49,316 nucleotides of DNA from Solobacterium sp. (GCA_017432325.1 JAFRJJ010000075.1:1-49316); one strand, 5' to 3'. Shown: positions 7,014 through 16,302, counted from the first letter of the stretch. Numbers and translations: made by a program. Notes: generated by a model from the sequence alone, not told the origin.

Positions 7014-7943
7014 TTAACGTTCCTGTTCGCGGTTGCGTTTCTTCATCCATTGCTCTAGAAGCTTCATGATGACTGCTTCCATCTGCTGCGGCGTGTAGGA
7101 CTTTGGGAAGTATTTCCGCAAAACATCGCTCTTGATGACCAGCTTTTCGTCAGGAGGTTTCTTCACCTCATCCATGACTTCACACATCGCCTCCAGAGAA
7201 CTCTGCCCCTGCTGGCTCAGCTTTTTGATCCGCTGCGCCTGGGAAACAGACGGTGTTGTCTGGGCGTAATCCATAGCCTCCAGGAATTCACGCTGCTCCT
7301 CTGGTTTCAGGTAAGAAAGTTCAACTGCCGGATTGAAGGCGATCTTCTTTTCATCGACCATATCCATGATTTCGGGAATCAGGTTATTGAGGCGGATAAA
7401 GCGTTGAACCTGCTTGCCACTCTGTCCGATTTCTTCACCGATTACATCAGTGGTTTTCTTGCCGAAATAATTAGGGACAAGTTGTCCCTCTTTTTTTGGA
7501 CGACCCTTTATACGCTCCATTGCCTCGACTTTCATTTGATAAGCCTTTGCCCTCTCACTCGGGAGGATGTGCTCTCTCTGCAGATTGGAATCGACCATCA
7601 GGATCGTCGCGGTGTCATCATCCATCTCTCTGACAATAACCGGCATTGTTTCTTTTCCTGCAAGCATGGAGGCATATCTGCGTCTGTGCCCGGAGATCAT
7701 TTCGTACTCGCCGTTCTCCAAAGGCCTGACGATCGCCGGAACCAGAACCCCGTACTCTCGGATGCTTTCCGCAGTCTTCTGCATCTCTTCATCATCCACG
7801 ATCCGGAACGGATGGTTCTTAAAGGGATGTATTGCATCCAGCGGCAGCATAACAACATGCTCTCCGGTTTCCTGTCTGCTCTCCTGCGTGGAGAAGATGT
7901 CATCGTAGCTGCTCAAGCTGATGTTTGCGCCTTTTTTCGGCAT
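7014..7943 (-). CDS. parB: ParB/RepB/Spo0J family partition protein
   Basis: A 309-residue DNA-binding partition protein. The ParB/Srx N-terminal domain (about 30-120) contains the CTP-binding GHRRR motif at residues 85-89 and the NLQREH motif near 119. A helix-turn-helix segment (about 165-200, EEIGQSGKQVQRFIRLNNL) follows, then a basic C-terminus. It would bind parS-like sites on the ICE and work with ParA to retain the element, especially as an excised circle. Its start lies 44 bases inside parA, in another frame, so the two are translationally coupled. No obvious parS palindrome was found in the visible sequence. Confidence 0.93.
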   Translation of the reverse strand: MPKKGANISLSSYDDIFSTQESRQETGEHVVMLPLDAIHPFKNHPFRIVDDEEMQKTAESIREYGVLVPAIVRPLENGEYEMISGHRRRYASMLAGKETMPVIVREMDDDTATILMVDSNLQREHILPSERAKAYQMKVEAMERIKGRPKKEGQLVPNYFGKKTTDVIGEEIGQSGKQVQRFIRLNNLIPEIMDMVDEKKIAFNPAVELSYLKPEEQREFLEAMDYAQTTPSVSQAQRIKKLSQQGQSSLEAMCEVMDEVKKPPDEKLVIKSDVLRKYFPKSYTPQQMEAVIMKLLEQWMKKRNREQER

Positions 7944-8736
7944 TGGTCAGTACCTCCTTCGTCAGATTTTGATATGCCTCCGCAACCTTACCCTTCGGAT
8001 CATGAAGGAAGATGCTTTTTCCTTCCGCACTGATCTCGGCCGCCCTGACGGACCTTGGGATCTCGGAATTGAAGATTTTGATATGTCCACCGTAGGTATC
8101 CCGTATGAGGGAAGAAATCTCCCTGCCGTAATTCGTCCTGCCGTCAACCATCGTCAGCAGGATTCCTTCAATCCTCAGCTTCGGATTGATCTGCCGTTTG
8201 ACCTTGTTGATGGTCTGAAGCAGCTGTTCCAATCCTTTAGCCGACAGGTAATTCGCCTGCACCGGAACGAGTGCCGCATCGGCGGCAGCCAGTGCATTTA
8301 CTGTCAGCATTCCAAGGCTCGGCATGCAGTCCAGAAGCACGTAATCGTAATTGCCCTTGACTGGCTCCAGGAACTGCTTTAGGATCCGCTCCCGGTTCAT
8401 CGTATTGACCAGAGCAACCTCCAGACCCGCCAGAGAAATGTTCGCCGGGATCAGATCTATGCCTTCTGCCTGATGCAGGATTCCTTCTCCAGCAGTAACG
8501 CTGTCTTCGTTGATCGTCTTGTTCAGAAGATCGAACAACGTGATCTCCAGCTCATCTGGTCTTGGATATCCCAAGCTGATCGTCAGACTCCCTTGTGGAT
8601 CGGTATCCACCAGCAGGACTTTCTTTCCTTCCCGGGCAAGTCCGATTCCCAGGTTTTCAACCGTAGTCGTCTTGGCGGTGCCGCCTTTCTGATTGACTAC
8701 GGCAATCACAGTCGGTTTCTCTTTCATCTGATTCAT
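7900..8736 (-). CDS. parA: ParA/Soj family partition ATPase
   Basis: A 278-residue cytoplasmic ATPase with a deviant Walker A, KGGTAKTTT (residues 17-25), a Walker A' region VDTDPQGS near 43-50 and a Walker B LLDCMPSLG near 133. It lacks a long N-terminal DNA-binding extension, so it is a Soj-like short ParA. It drives segregation of the ICE together with ParB. It overlaps the preceding rep gene by four bases (8733-8736) and parB by 44 bases, making a coupled rep-parA-parB unit. Confidence 0.95.
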   Translation of the reverse strand: MNQMKEKPTVIAVVNQKGGTAKTTTVENLGIGLAREGKKVLLVDTDPQGSLTISLGYPRPDELEITLFDLLNKTINEDSVTAGEGILHQAEGIDLIPANISLAGLEVALVNTMNRERILKQFLEPVKGNYDYVLLDCMPSLGMLTVNALAAADAALVPVQANYLSAKGLEQLLQTINKVKRQINPKLRIEGILLTMVDGRTNYGREISSLIRDTYGGHIKIFNSEIPRSVRAAEISAEGKSIFLHDPKGKVAEAYQNLTKEVLTNAEKRRKHQLEQLR

Positions 8737-9674
8737 CCTCCGTCATATCCGTAAAGGTCATGTCCAACCTTCGTCTGGTAGTAGTGATCAATGGTCATCG
8801 ATGCGTTGTAGAGCGTCGTCAGCATATAGGCCTTGATGTTCCGGACCTCCGTTGTGTTGTCATGGATGCAGTCCAGAACATACTGGATATGTCCATAGTC
8901 CAGCTTCATGAAACGGCTCTTCACAACTTCCGCCGGCCTGTCCTCTCCGGCACAGCGGATCGTCTTCGCCGTACTGCAGACGGTATCAACCAGCAGATCC
9001 AGGATTTCATCAATGCGTCCATGGTCATAGGGATAGCTCTGCTTCAGATCATCGATGTACAGATGCTCCCTGAAATACCTCTCATACGATTTTCTTTTTT
9101 CGATAGGATCCTCTCTCATCCCATCCATCCCATCAGATTCCCGGTCCATGCCGGCGACATTCACGGATAGATGGATAAGATCAGTCTCATTATTTTCAGT
9201 CTGGTTTTGATTAGTTTTATTACCGTGTGATTCCCACATTTCTTGATGTGTGGTTTTCACATCTCCAGAAGTGTGATTTTCACATTTCTTGAAATGTGAT
9301 TCTGAATCCTTCTGTGGACAGACTGTGGAAAACTTCAGAACATAGATCAAAGACGGCTTTCCAAGTCCCTGTCGCTTCTTCTTGATGAGCCCGGCTTTCT
9401 TCTCCAGCTCCGCGATCAGCTTGATAGCTTTCTGGTTCCCGCAGTGCATATCTTCCATAACATCTTCGACGGTGTAGATGATGTACGCCCGATTGAGCGA
9501 ATCGAACCATCCATTCTTTATCGATAAAGAGAGCCGGTCCAGCATCAGACCATACAGAAGCTTTGACTCGACCGAGACATCTTTAAACTGCTCGCTGGTG
9601 ATCAGCAGCTTAGGGATCCGATAGAACTGATACTGCTCGGCATCTTCCGGTCCGTAAAAATAGTCAAACTCCAT
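8733..9674 (-). CDS. RepA_N-type replication initiator with DUF6017 C-terminus
   Basis: A 313-residue protein. Residues 1-110 match the RepA N-terminal domain (FYRIPKLLITSEQFKDVS, then SVESKLLYGLMLDRL), a winged-helix origin-binding module of Bacillota plasmids and ICEs. A polar linker rich in His/Thr/Asn (about 130-165) leads to a C-terminal domain (about 200-310, beginning KSYERYFREHL) that matches DUF6017, the usual partner in ICE versions. It probably initiates autonomous replication of the excised circle. The start at 9674 has AAAGGAGG seven bases upstream. The leader contains a strong hairpin terminator (9706-9751), possibly an attenuator. Confidence 0.88.
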   Translation of the reverse strand: MEFDYFYGPEDAEQYQFYRIPKLLITSEQFKDVSVESKLLYGLMLDRLSLSIKNGWFDSLNRAYIIYTVEDVMEDMHCGNQKAIKLIAELEKKAGLIKKKRQGLGKPSLIYVLKFSTVCPQKDSESHFKKCENHTSGDVKTTHQEMWESHGNKTNQNQTENNETDLIHLSVNVAGMDRESDGMDGMREDPIEKRKSYERYFREHLYIDDLKQSYPYDHGRIDEILDLLVDTVCSTAKTIRCAGEDRPAEVVKSRFMKLDYGHIQYVLDCIHDNTTEVRNIKAYMLTTLYNASMTIDHYYQTKVGHDLYGYDGG

Positions 9675-9705
9675 CTGCTCTCCTCCTTTCCTCATTTTTC
9701 TGCAA

Positions 9706-9751
9706 CAAAAAAGGACGCTTACTTACTGCGAAATGCAGAAAATAAACGTCC
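9706..9751 (-). terminator. Terminator or attenuator upstream of rep
   Basis: Arms 9713-9729 and 9735-9751 form an imperfect long stem (GGACG outer, CTGC/GCAG inner) with a GAAAT loop. On the minus strand it is followed by T6 at 9707-9712. It lies between rlmD and the rep start codon. It could stop read-through from rlmD, or act as a transcriptional attenuator of rep. Confidence 0.7.
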
Positions 9752-9775
9752 ATAATCAACGTGATATTCTATTGT

Positions 9776-9950
9776 CTATAAGTCCTCAAGTTTTGTGCCT
9801 ACAGTAACGAGTTCTATTGCTATAGCCACCCGGACATACTTTTCGAGGCGCTTTCCGCGCTTCGACCAGTCGGTCTCGCCGAAGGTGAAATGCTCGTAAA
9901 AGTGCTTAAAATAAAGGATTTCTACGAGTTCAACTTTTGTAGCAACACTA
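9776..9950 (-). other. ICE end next to rlmD: att region with open reading-frame remnant
   Basis: This 150-base stretch between the rep leader and rlmD is open in one minus-strand frame from within rlmD to a TAG at 9776. It encodes about 50 residues ending AIELVTVGTKLEDL. The frame has no credible start of its own. The rlmD 3' end (minus strand around 9922-9942) and the remnant's end (around 9776-9797) share an imperfect repeat around ACAAAAnTTGA. rlmD 3' ends are a known integration target of Bacillota ICEs, so this is read as the element's attachment end. The core sequence cannot be fixed without the other end. Confidence 0.45.
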
Positions 9951-11253
9951 TAGTCTCGATGTGCACAGTTCCGGGGAACATATCAGTTGGCTGGATATCA
10001 TGAACTTCATATCCGTTCTGGCGCATATACGCACAGTCACGGGCAAGTGTGGCAGGATCGCATGATACATAGACAAGACGCTTCGGGGCCATTTTGATAA
10101 TTGCGTTCAGCGTATCTTTTGAGCACCCTTTCCGGGGCGGATCAACGATCACAACATCAGGTTTGATATTTCTCCTGATCAGGATCTGGGCTCCAGCATT
10201 GGCGTCTGCCGCAAAGAATTCAATATTATCCGCATGGTTGATCTCTGCGTTGAGTTCCGCATCCTTGACCGCGTCTTCCACGATCTCGATACCATAGACC
10301 TGGCGGGCATGTCTGGACGCAAGTATTCCGATCGTGCCGGTTCCGCAGTAAAGGTCGATCACCGTTTCATTTCCGGTCAGCTGCGCAAATTCAAGTGCTT
10401 TCTGATAAAGGATCTCTGTGGCAGTCGGGTTGATCTGGTAAAAAGACCTGGCGCTGATACGGAACGTACAGCCGAGCAGCTGCTCCTCGATATACGGCTT
10501 CCCGTAAAGCACATATTCCTTACCGTCCAGGATCACGTTGTCGCTTCTGCGGTTTACGATCGCCAGGATACTGACAGCCTCCGGGAATTCCGAGCGTAGC
10601 TTATCCACCAGTCTGTCACTGTTGTAAAACGGATACTCCCTGACAATCATGCATATCATCAGCTGACCGCTATTATGCGCATGTCTGATCAGCACATGAC
10701 GGAAAACATTGGCACACTTCAGATCACTCAGCCACTGCTTCAACCGTTTTGTCACACGGTTGGAAAGTTCTGTCTGTACCAGGCATGAATCACTTTCGAT
10801 GATCCTGTTCGTATGATTCTGGTAAAACCCCATCAGAACTTTCCCTTTCTCCAGCTGCACAGGTACCTGTACCTTATTCCTGTAATTGGTCTGTTCTTCA
10901 GAATAAAGGATCGGCAGCGGAGTGATATCCATACCCGCGTTCTGCAGGAAACATCCTCTGACTTTATCTTCTTTGAACCGCTTCTGTTCTTCATGGTCCA
11001 TATGCATGATCTGACAGCCGCCGCACAGTCTGTATGAAGAACAACCCGGCTGTACCCGGTGCGGGCTCTTTTTCAGGATCCTGACGATCCTGGCATATCC
11101 GTATGTTTTCTTCATTGCGTTCACGGAAAGTTCCGCTTCTTCACCGGCGATCAGTCCCGGCACAAAGAAAACAAAGCCGTCCGTTTTGACAACGCCTGCC
11201 CCGTCATATGTATATCCTTCTGCGATTCCTGTAAATGTCTCGTTTTTCCTCAT
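9922..11253 (-). CDS. rlmD: 23S rRNA (uracil-5-)-methyltransferase RlmD/RlmCD family
   Basis: A 443-residue SAM-dependent enzyme making 5-methyluridine in 23S rRNA. A TRAM domain occupies residues 1-58. Cysteines 71, 77 and 80, plus one near 160, match the iron-sulfur site. The methyltransferase domain has VIDLYCGTGTIGI near 300, DPPRKGC near 375 and the catalytic YVSCDPATLARD near 400. The last residues (VLLQKLNS) were probably supplied by the adjacent ICE end. The ribosome site is weak (GGA), and a terminator hairpin sits just before the start. It lies in the same direction as pcrA and ligA, as in many Bacillota. Confidence 0.95.
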   Translation of the reverse strand: MRKNETFTGIAEGYTYDGAGVVKTDGFVFFVPGLIAGEEAELSVNAMKKTYGYARIVRILKKSPHRVQPGCSSYRLCGGCQIMHMDHEEQKRFKEDKVRGCFLQNAGMDITPLPILYSEEQTNYRNKVQVPVQLEKGKVLMGFYQNHTNRIIESDSCLVQTELSNRVTKRLKQWLSDLKCANVFRHVLIRHAHNSGQLMICMIVREYPFYNSDRLVDKLRSEFPEAVSILAIVNRRSDNVILDGKEYVLYGKPYIEEQLLGCTFRISARSFYQINPTATEILYQKALEFAQLTGNETVIDLYCGTGTIGILASRHARQVYGIEIVEDAVKDAELNAEINHADNIEFFAADANAGAQILIRRNIKPDVVIVDPPRKGCSKDTLNAIIKMAPKRLVYVSCDPATLARDCAYMRQNGYEVHDIQPTDMFPGTVHIETIVLLQKLNS

Positions 11254-11258
11254 ATTCC

Positions 11259-11280
11259 AAAAAAGGCATTTGCATGCCTT
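11259..11280 (-). terminator. Terminator between the unknown membrane protein gene and rlmD
   Basis: A 7-base perfect stem (11263-11269 with 11274-11280) with a 4-base loop, followed on the minus strand by T6. It lies immediately before the rlmD start codon, so rlmD may have its own promoter or depend on read-through. Confidence 0.7.
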
Positions 11281-11283
11281 TCC

Positions 11284-11967
11284 TCAATTCGATTCTCCTT
11301 CCGCTTCACCGTTTTCTTCCTGGACCGGTTCGGCTTCTTCGCCGCCGACTGTGATCTCATTGGATTCATCCGGTGTAGGAGTCGGTTTATCACGGTTTTC
11401 TACGTTGTCTCTCAGCTGCTGCGCAAGTGCCGCATCGATCGGCTCAGACACAACATTTAAGATCGGATCTGTCATAGAAGATGTTTTTGTCTCGATCACA
11501 TAGGCGAATTCATCACTGTCCCTGTTTTTCGTCAGGTTATATACATGAATCTCCAGATCATACATCTTCTTTGTTTCTGTCTGTGTGAAGTATGTGCCTG
11601 CATCCAGGACACCCGTTACTGCCTGATAGATCGACTGTGCAGTTGCTTTTTCATTTTCCGCATTCGCATTGTCATCCACGTCCGCATATACACGCAGTGT
11701 AGCTGTCGCAAGTTCAAGTTCAACGTCTTCCACTTCCGGTATCATCCTGACCGAAGTACGGATGCTGTCGAGATCATTCTTTGTGATCGCAGGATCCAGA
11801 TCGCCTTCATAGCGGTCACCCAGAATCGGGGAACCTGTATCAAGCCATGCGGAAAGCAGGATCCATCCAAGCACCATAAACGGTGTCAGGATCAGGATCA
11901 GACAGACCCAGAATATAATCGCAGTACGTCTGCTTCTTCTTTTGCTTCGTTTGCTTTTCTTTGCCAT
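11284..11967 (-). CDS. Unknown single-pass membrane protein
   Basis: A 227-residue protein I do not recognise. The N-terminus is intensely basic (KKSKRSKRRSRR), followed by one membrane helix (about residues 16-40). The rest is an extracytoplasmic domain (about 55-170) with alternating strands and helices and an acidic, Pro/Glu-rich tail (about 185-227). The topology implies anchoring with the bulk outside. It follows ligA in the position where many Bacillota carry the CamS-type lipoprotein gene, but it has no lipobox and no evident similarity. GGGAG precedes the ATG at 11967. It ends in a terminator at 11259-11280. Confidence 0.8.
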   Translation of the reverse strand: MAKKSKRSKRRSRRTAIIFWVCLILILTPFMVLGWILLSAWLDTGSPILGDRYEGDLDPAITKNDLDSIRTSVRMIPEVEDVELELATATLRVYADVDDNANAENEKATAQSIYQAVTGVLDAGTYFTQTETKKMYDLEIHVYNLTKNRDSDEFAYVIETKTSSMTDPILNVVSEPIDAALAQQLRDNVENRDKPTPTPDESNEITVGGEEAEPVQEENGEAEGESN

Positions 11968-12063
11968 ATTTCTCCCTGATGCTACACCATTTTACAGTGT
12001 TTCGGCTTCTTTTTCCACATCCATACAAAAGGAATGGCTGTTTTTGCTTTAAGATTTGCCTGT

Positions 12064-14049
12064 TTATTCTTCGGAACCGCTTTCCGTGAACCTTCTGATA
12101 AACTCATCTTCCGAAATGATCGGAATGCCGAGCTGGATCGCCTTCTGGTTTTTCCCCGAAGTGCTGGCAATATCATTGTTGATCAGGAAGCTCGTGCTCT
12201 TGGACACGGACCCGGTCACCTTGCCGCCCTGCGACTCGATGTATGCCTTCAGTTCATTTCTGTTTTTGTAGTGATATACGTCTCCTGTCACAACGAATGT
12301 CAGTGCCTGGCACAACTGGCCGGCTTCAACGCGTTCTGTTTCCTTTACCGTGATCTCTTCCAGAAGATCCCTGACCACTGCCGCATTGTCCGCATCCTTG
12401 AACCATCTGACAAATGACGCGCTCTTTTCCGGGCCGATTCCGTCGATCGATGAAAAGATGTCTTCCTGTTCAGCATTCTCTGCCATGGCGATCAGTTCAT
12501 TGACCGGATAAGCGCTCAGCAGACGTTTCGCGACATCCTGTCCGACAAGCGGGATGCATAAAGCATACAGCAGCTTCTGATCGTTGACATTCCTTGCTTT
12601 TTCAACCGCATCCGTCAGATTCTGGGCAGACTTCTCACCGAATCCGTCCATTTCCGCAATCTCTGTCCGGTGTGCAGGCAGTCTGTACACGTCACCATAG
12701 GAACGGATCCAGCCGGCATTGATAAACCTTGCCAGTGTCTGTTCGGAAATGCCGTCGATATCCATACCCTGTTTTGACACAAAGCGTGTATATTTCTTCA
12801 GCTGCTTGGCTGTGCATGCCGGATTGGTGCAGCGCAGCGTTCTGGTGCCGCTGACAGGACTTTCATAGATCTCGGCTGATGCCCCGCATACAGGGCAAAC
12901 ATCGGGAATGTGCAGGACGCCCTCGGTCTTTACGACTTTGATGACCTTCGGGATGATCTTGTTCGCTTTGATCACCTCCAGGACCGTACCGCTTTCCCCG
13001 ATCCCCAGACGCTCACATTCACTGATGTTGCACAATGAAGCGCGCTTGACAGTCGTTCCTTCCAGTTCGACCGGAGCGAACACAGCGACCGGTGTGATCG
13101 TGGATGCCGCACAGGACCACTCAATATAGTCCAGTACTGTTTCCGCAGACTCATCCTGCCACTTGAAGGCATAGCCTGCCCTTGTCGCATGATGTCCGGT
13201 CACAGATCCTGTTGACGCATAGACAGTGTCATCGTAGGCAATGACCAGTCCGTCTACCGGATACGGATTGACCCTGTCGGTCACCTGACGCGTAAACATA
13301 TCGATCGCAGCTGTGACATTTTCTATGTCCGGATGTTCAATGAGCCTGCGTTCGACGGTCCGGAATCCCTGGTCATCGAGCCACTGCATCCGCTGTCCCC
13401 AGGAGTTCATCTCAGTCTCACTGTAAACAAGTGTGAACGGGATCCAGTTAATGTTTCTTTTCTTCACTTCATCAACATTCTTCAGTGTCAGCGATCCTGA
13501 TGCCAGGTTTCTCGGATTGGCATATTCTTCATCGCTTTCCATGTTGAATGCTTCAAAATCCGCATAGGAAATGACAGCTTCTCCCCTGATCACCGTATGT
13601 CCCTGTTCGGGAATGGTCTGGGGGATCCCATTGATCGCCTTTGCAAGATGCGTGATATTCGTACCGATATGTCCGTCTCCGCGCGTGACGACCTTTGTGA
13701 GACGTCCGTTATCATATGTCGCGACTAAAGTCAGTCCGTCAAGCTTCCAGGAGATCCAGATCGGTCTGCCTTCGGCCCACTTTACCAGATCTTCCGGCTT
13801 CTTTGTTTTAGCCAGGGACAGCGCCGCAAATTCATGTTCTTCCTTCTGTCCTGCGATCTGATCTGCTGATACACGGTTCGTCGGACTTTCTTCCAGAATG
13901 ATGCCTGTCTCATCCTCGATCTGCTTCAGGCGGTCAAACATGGCATCCCATTCATAGTCTGTCATCAGTTCGCCGCGGCCGTTATAGTACGCGTCCGCCG
14001 CATTGTTCAGCTGTTCAGTCAGCCGTTTCATTTCTTCAAGTTTATCCAT
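12064..14049 (-). CDS. ligA: NAD-dependent DNA ligase LigA, divergent form
   Basis: A 661-residue ligase that seals nicks using NAD. Residues 20-35 (AYYNGRGELMTDYEWD) form the NAD-binding Ia domain. Lys102 in WKLDG is the adenylated residue, and TRGDGHIGTNI follows. The OB fold is next, then a four-cysteine zinc finger near 380-405 (CPVCG and CTNPAC), a helix-hairpin-helix region and a C-terminal BRCT domain (about 585-655). It departs from the usual consensus: the nucleotidyltransferase domain lacks the HxxPMLSL segment (EFAALSL instead), and the OB domain has CAASTITPVA where VGRTGxLTPVA is typical. It follows pcrA by seven bases, with AGGTG before the ATG. All catalytic lysine and zinc residues remain, so it should be active. 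Confidence 0.95.
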   Translation of the reverse strand: MDKLEEMKRLTEQLNNAADAYYNGRGELMTDYEWDAMFDRLKQIEDETGIILEESPTNRVSADQIAGQKEEHEFAALSLAKTKKPEDLVKWAEGRPIWISWKLDGLTLVATYDNGRLTKVVTRGDGHIGTNITHLAKAINGIPQTIPEQGHTVIRGEAVISYADFEAFNMESDEEYANPRNLASGSLTLKNVDEVKKRNINWIPFTLVYSETEMNSWGQRMQWLDDQGFRTVERRLIEHPDIENVTAAIDMFTRQVTDRVNPYPVDGLVIAYDDTVYASTGSVTGHHATRAGYAFKWQDESAETVLDYIEWSCAASTITPVAVFAPVELEGTTVKRASLCNISECERLGIGESGTVLEVIKANKIIPKVIKVVKTEGVLHIPDVCPVCGASAEIYESPVSGTRTLRCTNPACTAKQLKKYTRFVSKQGMDIDGISEQTLARFINAGWIRSYGDVYRLPAHRTEIAEMDGFGEKSAQNLTDAVEKARNVNDQKLLYALCIPLVGQDVAKRLLSAYPVNELIAMAENAEQEDIFSSIDGIGPEKSASFVRWFKDADNAAVVRDLLEEITVKETERVEAGQLCQALTFVVTGDVYHYKNRNELKAYIESQGGKVTGSVSKSTSFLINNDIASTSGKNQKAIQLGIPIISEDEFIRRFTESGSEE

Positions 14050-14056
14050 AAATCAC

Positions 14057-16231
14057 CTAATTCAGCAGTGTGCTCTTCTTCTTCAGACTCGGATGGCTTG
14101 CAAGGATCTTTTTCACACCGTAAGGATACGGGAACGCGATCGTCGCAAAGCCTGCATCCATGGAAATGACGATTCCTTCGCCGAACTTCGAATGTACCAC
14201 CGCATCCCCTTTCTGCAGGGAAGCGGATGCTTTCGGTTCATCTTCTGTTTCAGAAAGATCGATCGAAGGTTCGTTCCAGCCGAAGCCAAAGCCGAAGACC
14301 GGTTCTTTTTTCTGTTCAAATACAGCACCTTTGTGCTCAATATACTGATCGTCGATCTCTTCAATGAAGCGTGAAGGTGTACGCACTTTCTGGAGAATGA
14401 AGCTGAATCCTCCCGCCTCACACAGGTAAAGCTTGTTTTTCGCTCTGGTAAACGCGACATAGGCAAGTCTGCGCTCTTCTTCCACACCGCGCGGTCCGTC
14501 GTTCATGGCACGCTCATTCGGGAAGATACCGTCATTCAGGTCTGTGACAAATACCGTATCAAATTCCAGGCCCTTTGCGGCATGGACCGTCATCAGCTGG
14601 ACGAAATCTGATTCCATCGTCTCATCTCTGTCACCGTACAGGGATACGAGCTGCAGATATTCCTCCAGTGAACTGTCCGGGTAATTCTCCTCGAATTCAC
14701 TGACGTCATCGATCAGTTCCTTCAGGTTTTCAATACGGTCCAGTTCTTTGTCATCTTCGAACATCTTCCGGAGACCGGATTCATCTATGATCTGCTCAAA
14801 CAGCCTGAATATCTGTGTGTTCTCTTCGGCAGCACGCTTCTTCCAGCGTTCCACCATATCCACAAAGCTGTTCAGTGTTGTCTGTACCCTGCCGCTGAAC
14901 GGTTTCTCATCACGGATGTATTCATACATCGTGCATCCTTTTTCACGGGCACCGGCAGCGATCGTATCCATTGTCTTGTTTCCGATGCCGCGTTTCGGTT
15001 TGTTCAGGATCCTGCGCAGCGCCAGGTCATCGGAAGATGTGACCATTCTCAGATAGCTCAGGGCATCCTTGACTTCCATACGCTCATAGAACCGTACGCC
15101 TCCGTAGATCACATACGGGATCCGTTCATCCAGAAGACCTTTTTCCAACGAACGGGAAAGATAGTTTGAACGGTACAGGATGGCGATGTCATGGTACTGC
15201 TTGCCTTTGCGATGCAGTTCCGCGATCGTGGAAGCGACCCAGGCAGCCTCATAAGTATCTCCCGCGCTGGAATGATGCGTGATCTTTTCCGTTGAAACAC
15301 GGTTTGTAAACAGGTCTTTTTCCAGTCTGTTGCGGTTGTTGCGGATCACACAGTTCGCACCGTTCAGGATATTGGAAGTAGAACGGTAATTCTCATTCAG
15401 AATGATCGTCCGGCAGGGTTTGAAGTCATTTTCATAATTCAGGATGATATTGACATCTGCTCCGCGCCAGGTATAGATCGTCTGGTCCGGATCGCCTACC
15501 ACATACAGACTGTTATCTGTACCGGCAAGCTGCCTTATCAGTATGTACTGTGTTTTATCAATATCCTGGAACTCGTCCACATGAATGTAGCGGAAGCGTC
15601 TCTGCCATTTGGCCTGGACTTCCGAGAACGTTCTGAACATGCGCACAGTCCACAGGATCAGGTCATCAAAATCAAGCGCGTAGAGCTGTTCCTGCCGTCT
15701 GACATAATACTCATAGATCTTCGCCTTTTTCTCTTCGCCTGCATATCTGCCGGCGATTGCGAAAGCACGTTCGGGAGAGATCTCCGCTGTTTTGTTGTTG
15801 GAAATATAATCCAGCATAGCTGCGAAGGGATAAGTAGATGCGTCCGCGGAGTATTCCTTGTAGGCTTCCTTCAGGATCGATTTCTGGTCCTCCGCGTCAA
15901 GCACGGTAAAATTCCTCGGCCATCCCATGGTGAGTATATCTTCACGCAGGATCCGCACACAGAGTGAATGGATCGTTGAGATCCACGGCTGGCTGCCTTC
16001 TTCCGGAATCATCTTCCGGATACGGTCCTTCATTTCATTAGCCGCTTTGTTGGTAAACGTGATCGCCAGGATGCGGTATGCAGGAACGTCAAGATCCTCT
16101 ATGAGATGCGCAATGCGCATCGTCAGTACTCTTGTTTTTCCGCTGCCTGCGCCGGCAACGATACGGAGGTACTTGTCTTCGGCCATTACCGCCTGTTTCT
16201 GATCATTGTTCAATGCACTGATATCAATCAT
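14057..16231 (-). CDS. pcrA: ATP-dependent DNA helicase PcrA/UvrD
   Basis: A 724-residue superfamily 1 helicase acting 3'-5' in repair, replication restart and plasmid rolling-circle replication. Walker A GAGSGKT is at 27-33, TFTNKAANEM near 60, DEFQD near 218, GDPDQTIYTWRGA near 245, VHAAKGLEFD near 552, and VAFTRAKN near 598. The C-terminal GDAVVHSKFGEGIV motif, the RNA polymerase-binding Tudor-like domain typical of PcrA, lies near 675. GGAGGTG is placed six bases before the ATG. It heads the leftward pcrA-ligA operon and is divergent from the methyltransferase gene. Confidence 0.97.
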   Translation of the reverse strand: MIDISALNNDQKQAVMAEDKYLRIVAGAGSGKTRVLTMRIAHLIEDLDVPAYRILAITFTNKAANEMKDRIRKMIPEEGSQPWISTIHSLCVRILREDILTMGWPRNFTVLDAEDQKSILKEAYKEYSADASTYPFAAMLDYISNNKTAEISPERAFAIAGRYAGEEKKAKIYEYYVRRQEQLYALDFDDLILWTVRMFRTFSEVQAKWQRRFRYIHVDEFQDIDKTQYILIRQLAGTDNSLYVVGDPDQTIYTWRGADVNIILNYENDFKPCRTIILNENYRSTSNILNGANCVIRNNRNRLEKDLFTNRVSTEKITHHSSAGDTYEAAWVASTIAELHRKGKQYHDIAILYRSNYLSRSLEKGLLDERIPYVIYGGVRFYERMEVKDALSYLRMVTSSDDLALRRILNKPKRGIGNKTMDTIAAGAREKGCTMYEYIRDEKPFSGRVQTTLNSFVDMVERWKKRAAEENTQIFRLFEQIIDESGLRKMFEDDKELDRIENLKELIDDVSEFEENYPDSSLEEYLQLVSLYGDRDETMESDFVQLMTVHAAKGLEFDTVFVTDLNDGIFPNERAMNDGPRGVEEERRLAYVAFTRAKNKLYLCEAGGFSFILQKVRTPSRFIEEIDDQYIEHKGAVFEQKKEPVFGFGFGWNEPSIDLSETEDEPKASASLQKGDAVVHSKFGEGIVISMDAGFATIAFPYPYGVKKILASHPSLKKKSTLLN

Positions 16232-16302
16232 TTTTTCACCTCCGTCTGTCGGTAATTATACCGCAAACCGCAATTGGAAAACACCTTGAAACATCTGCAT
16301 GC

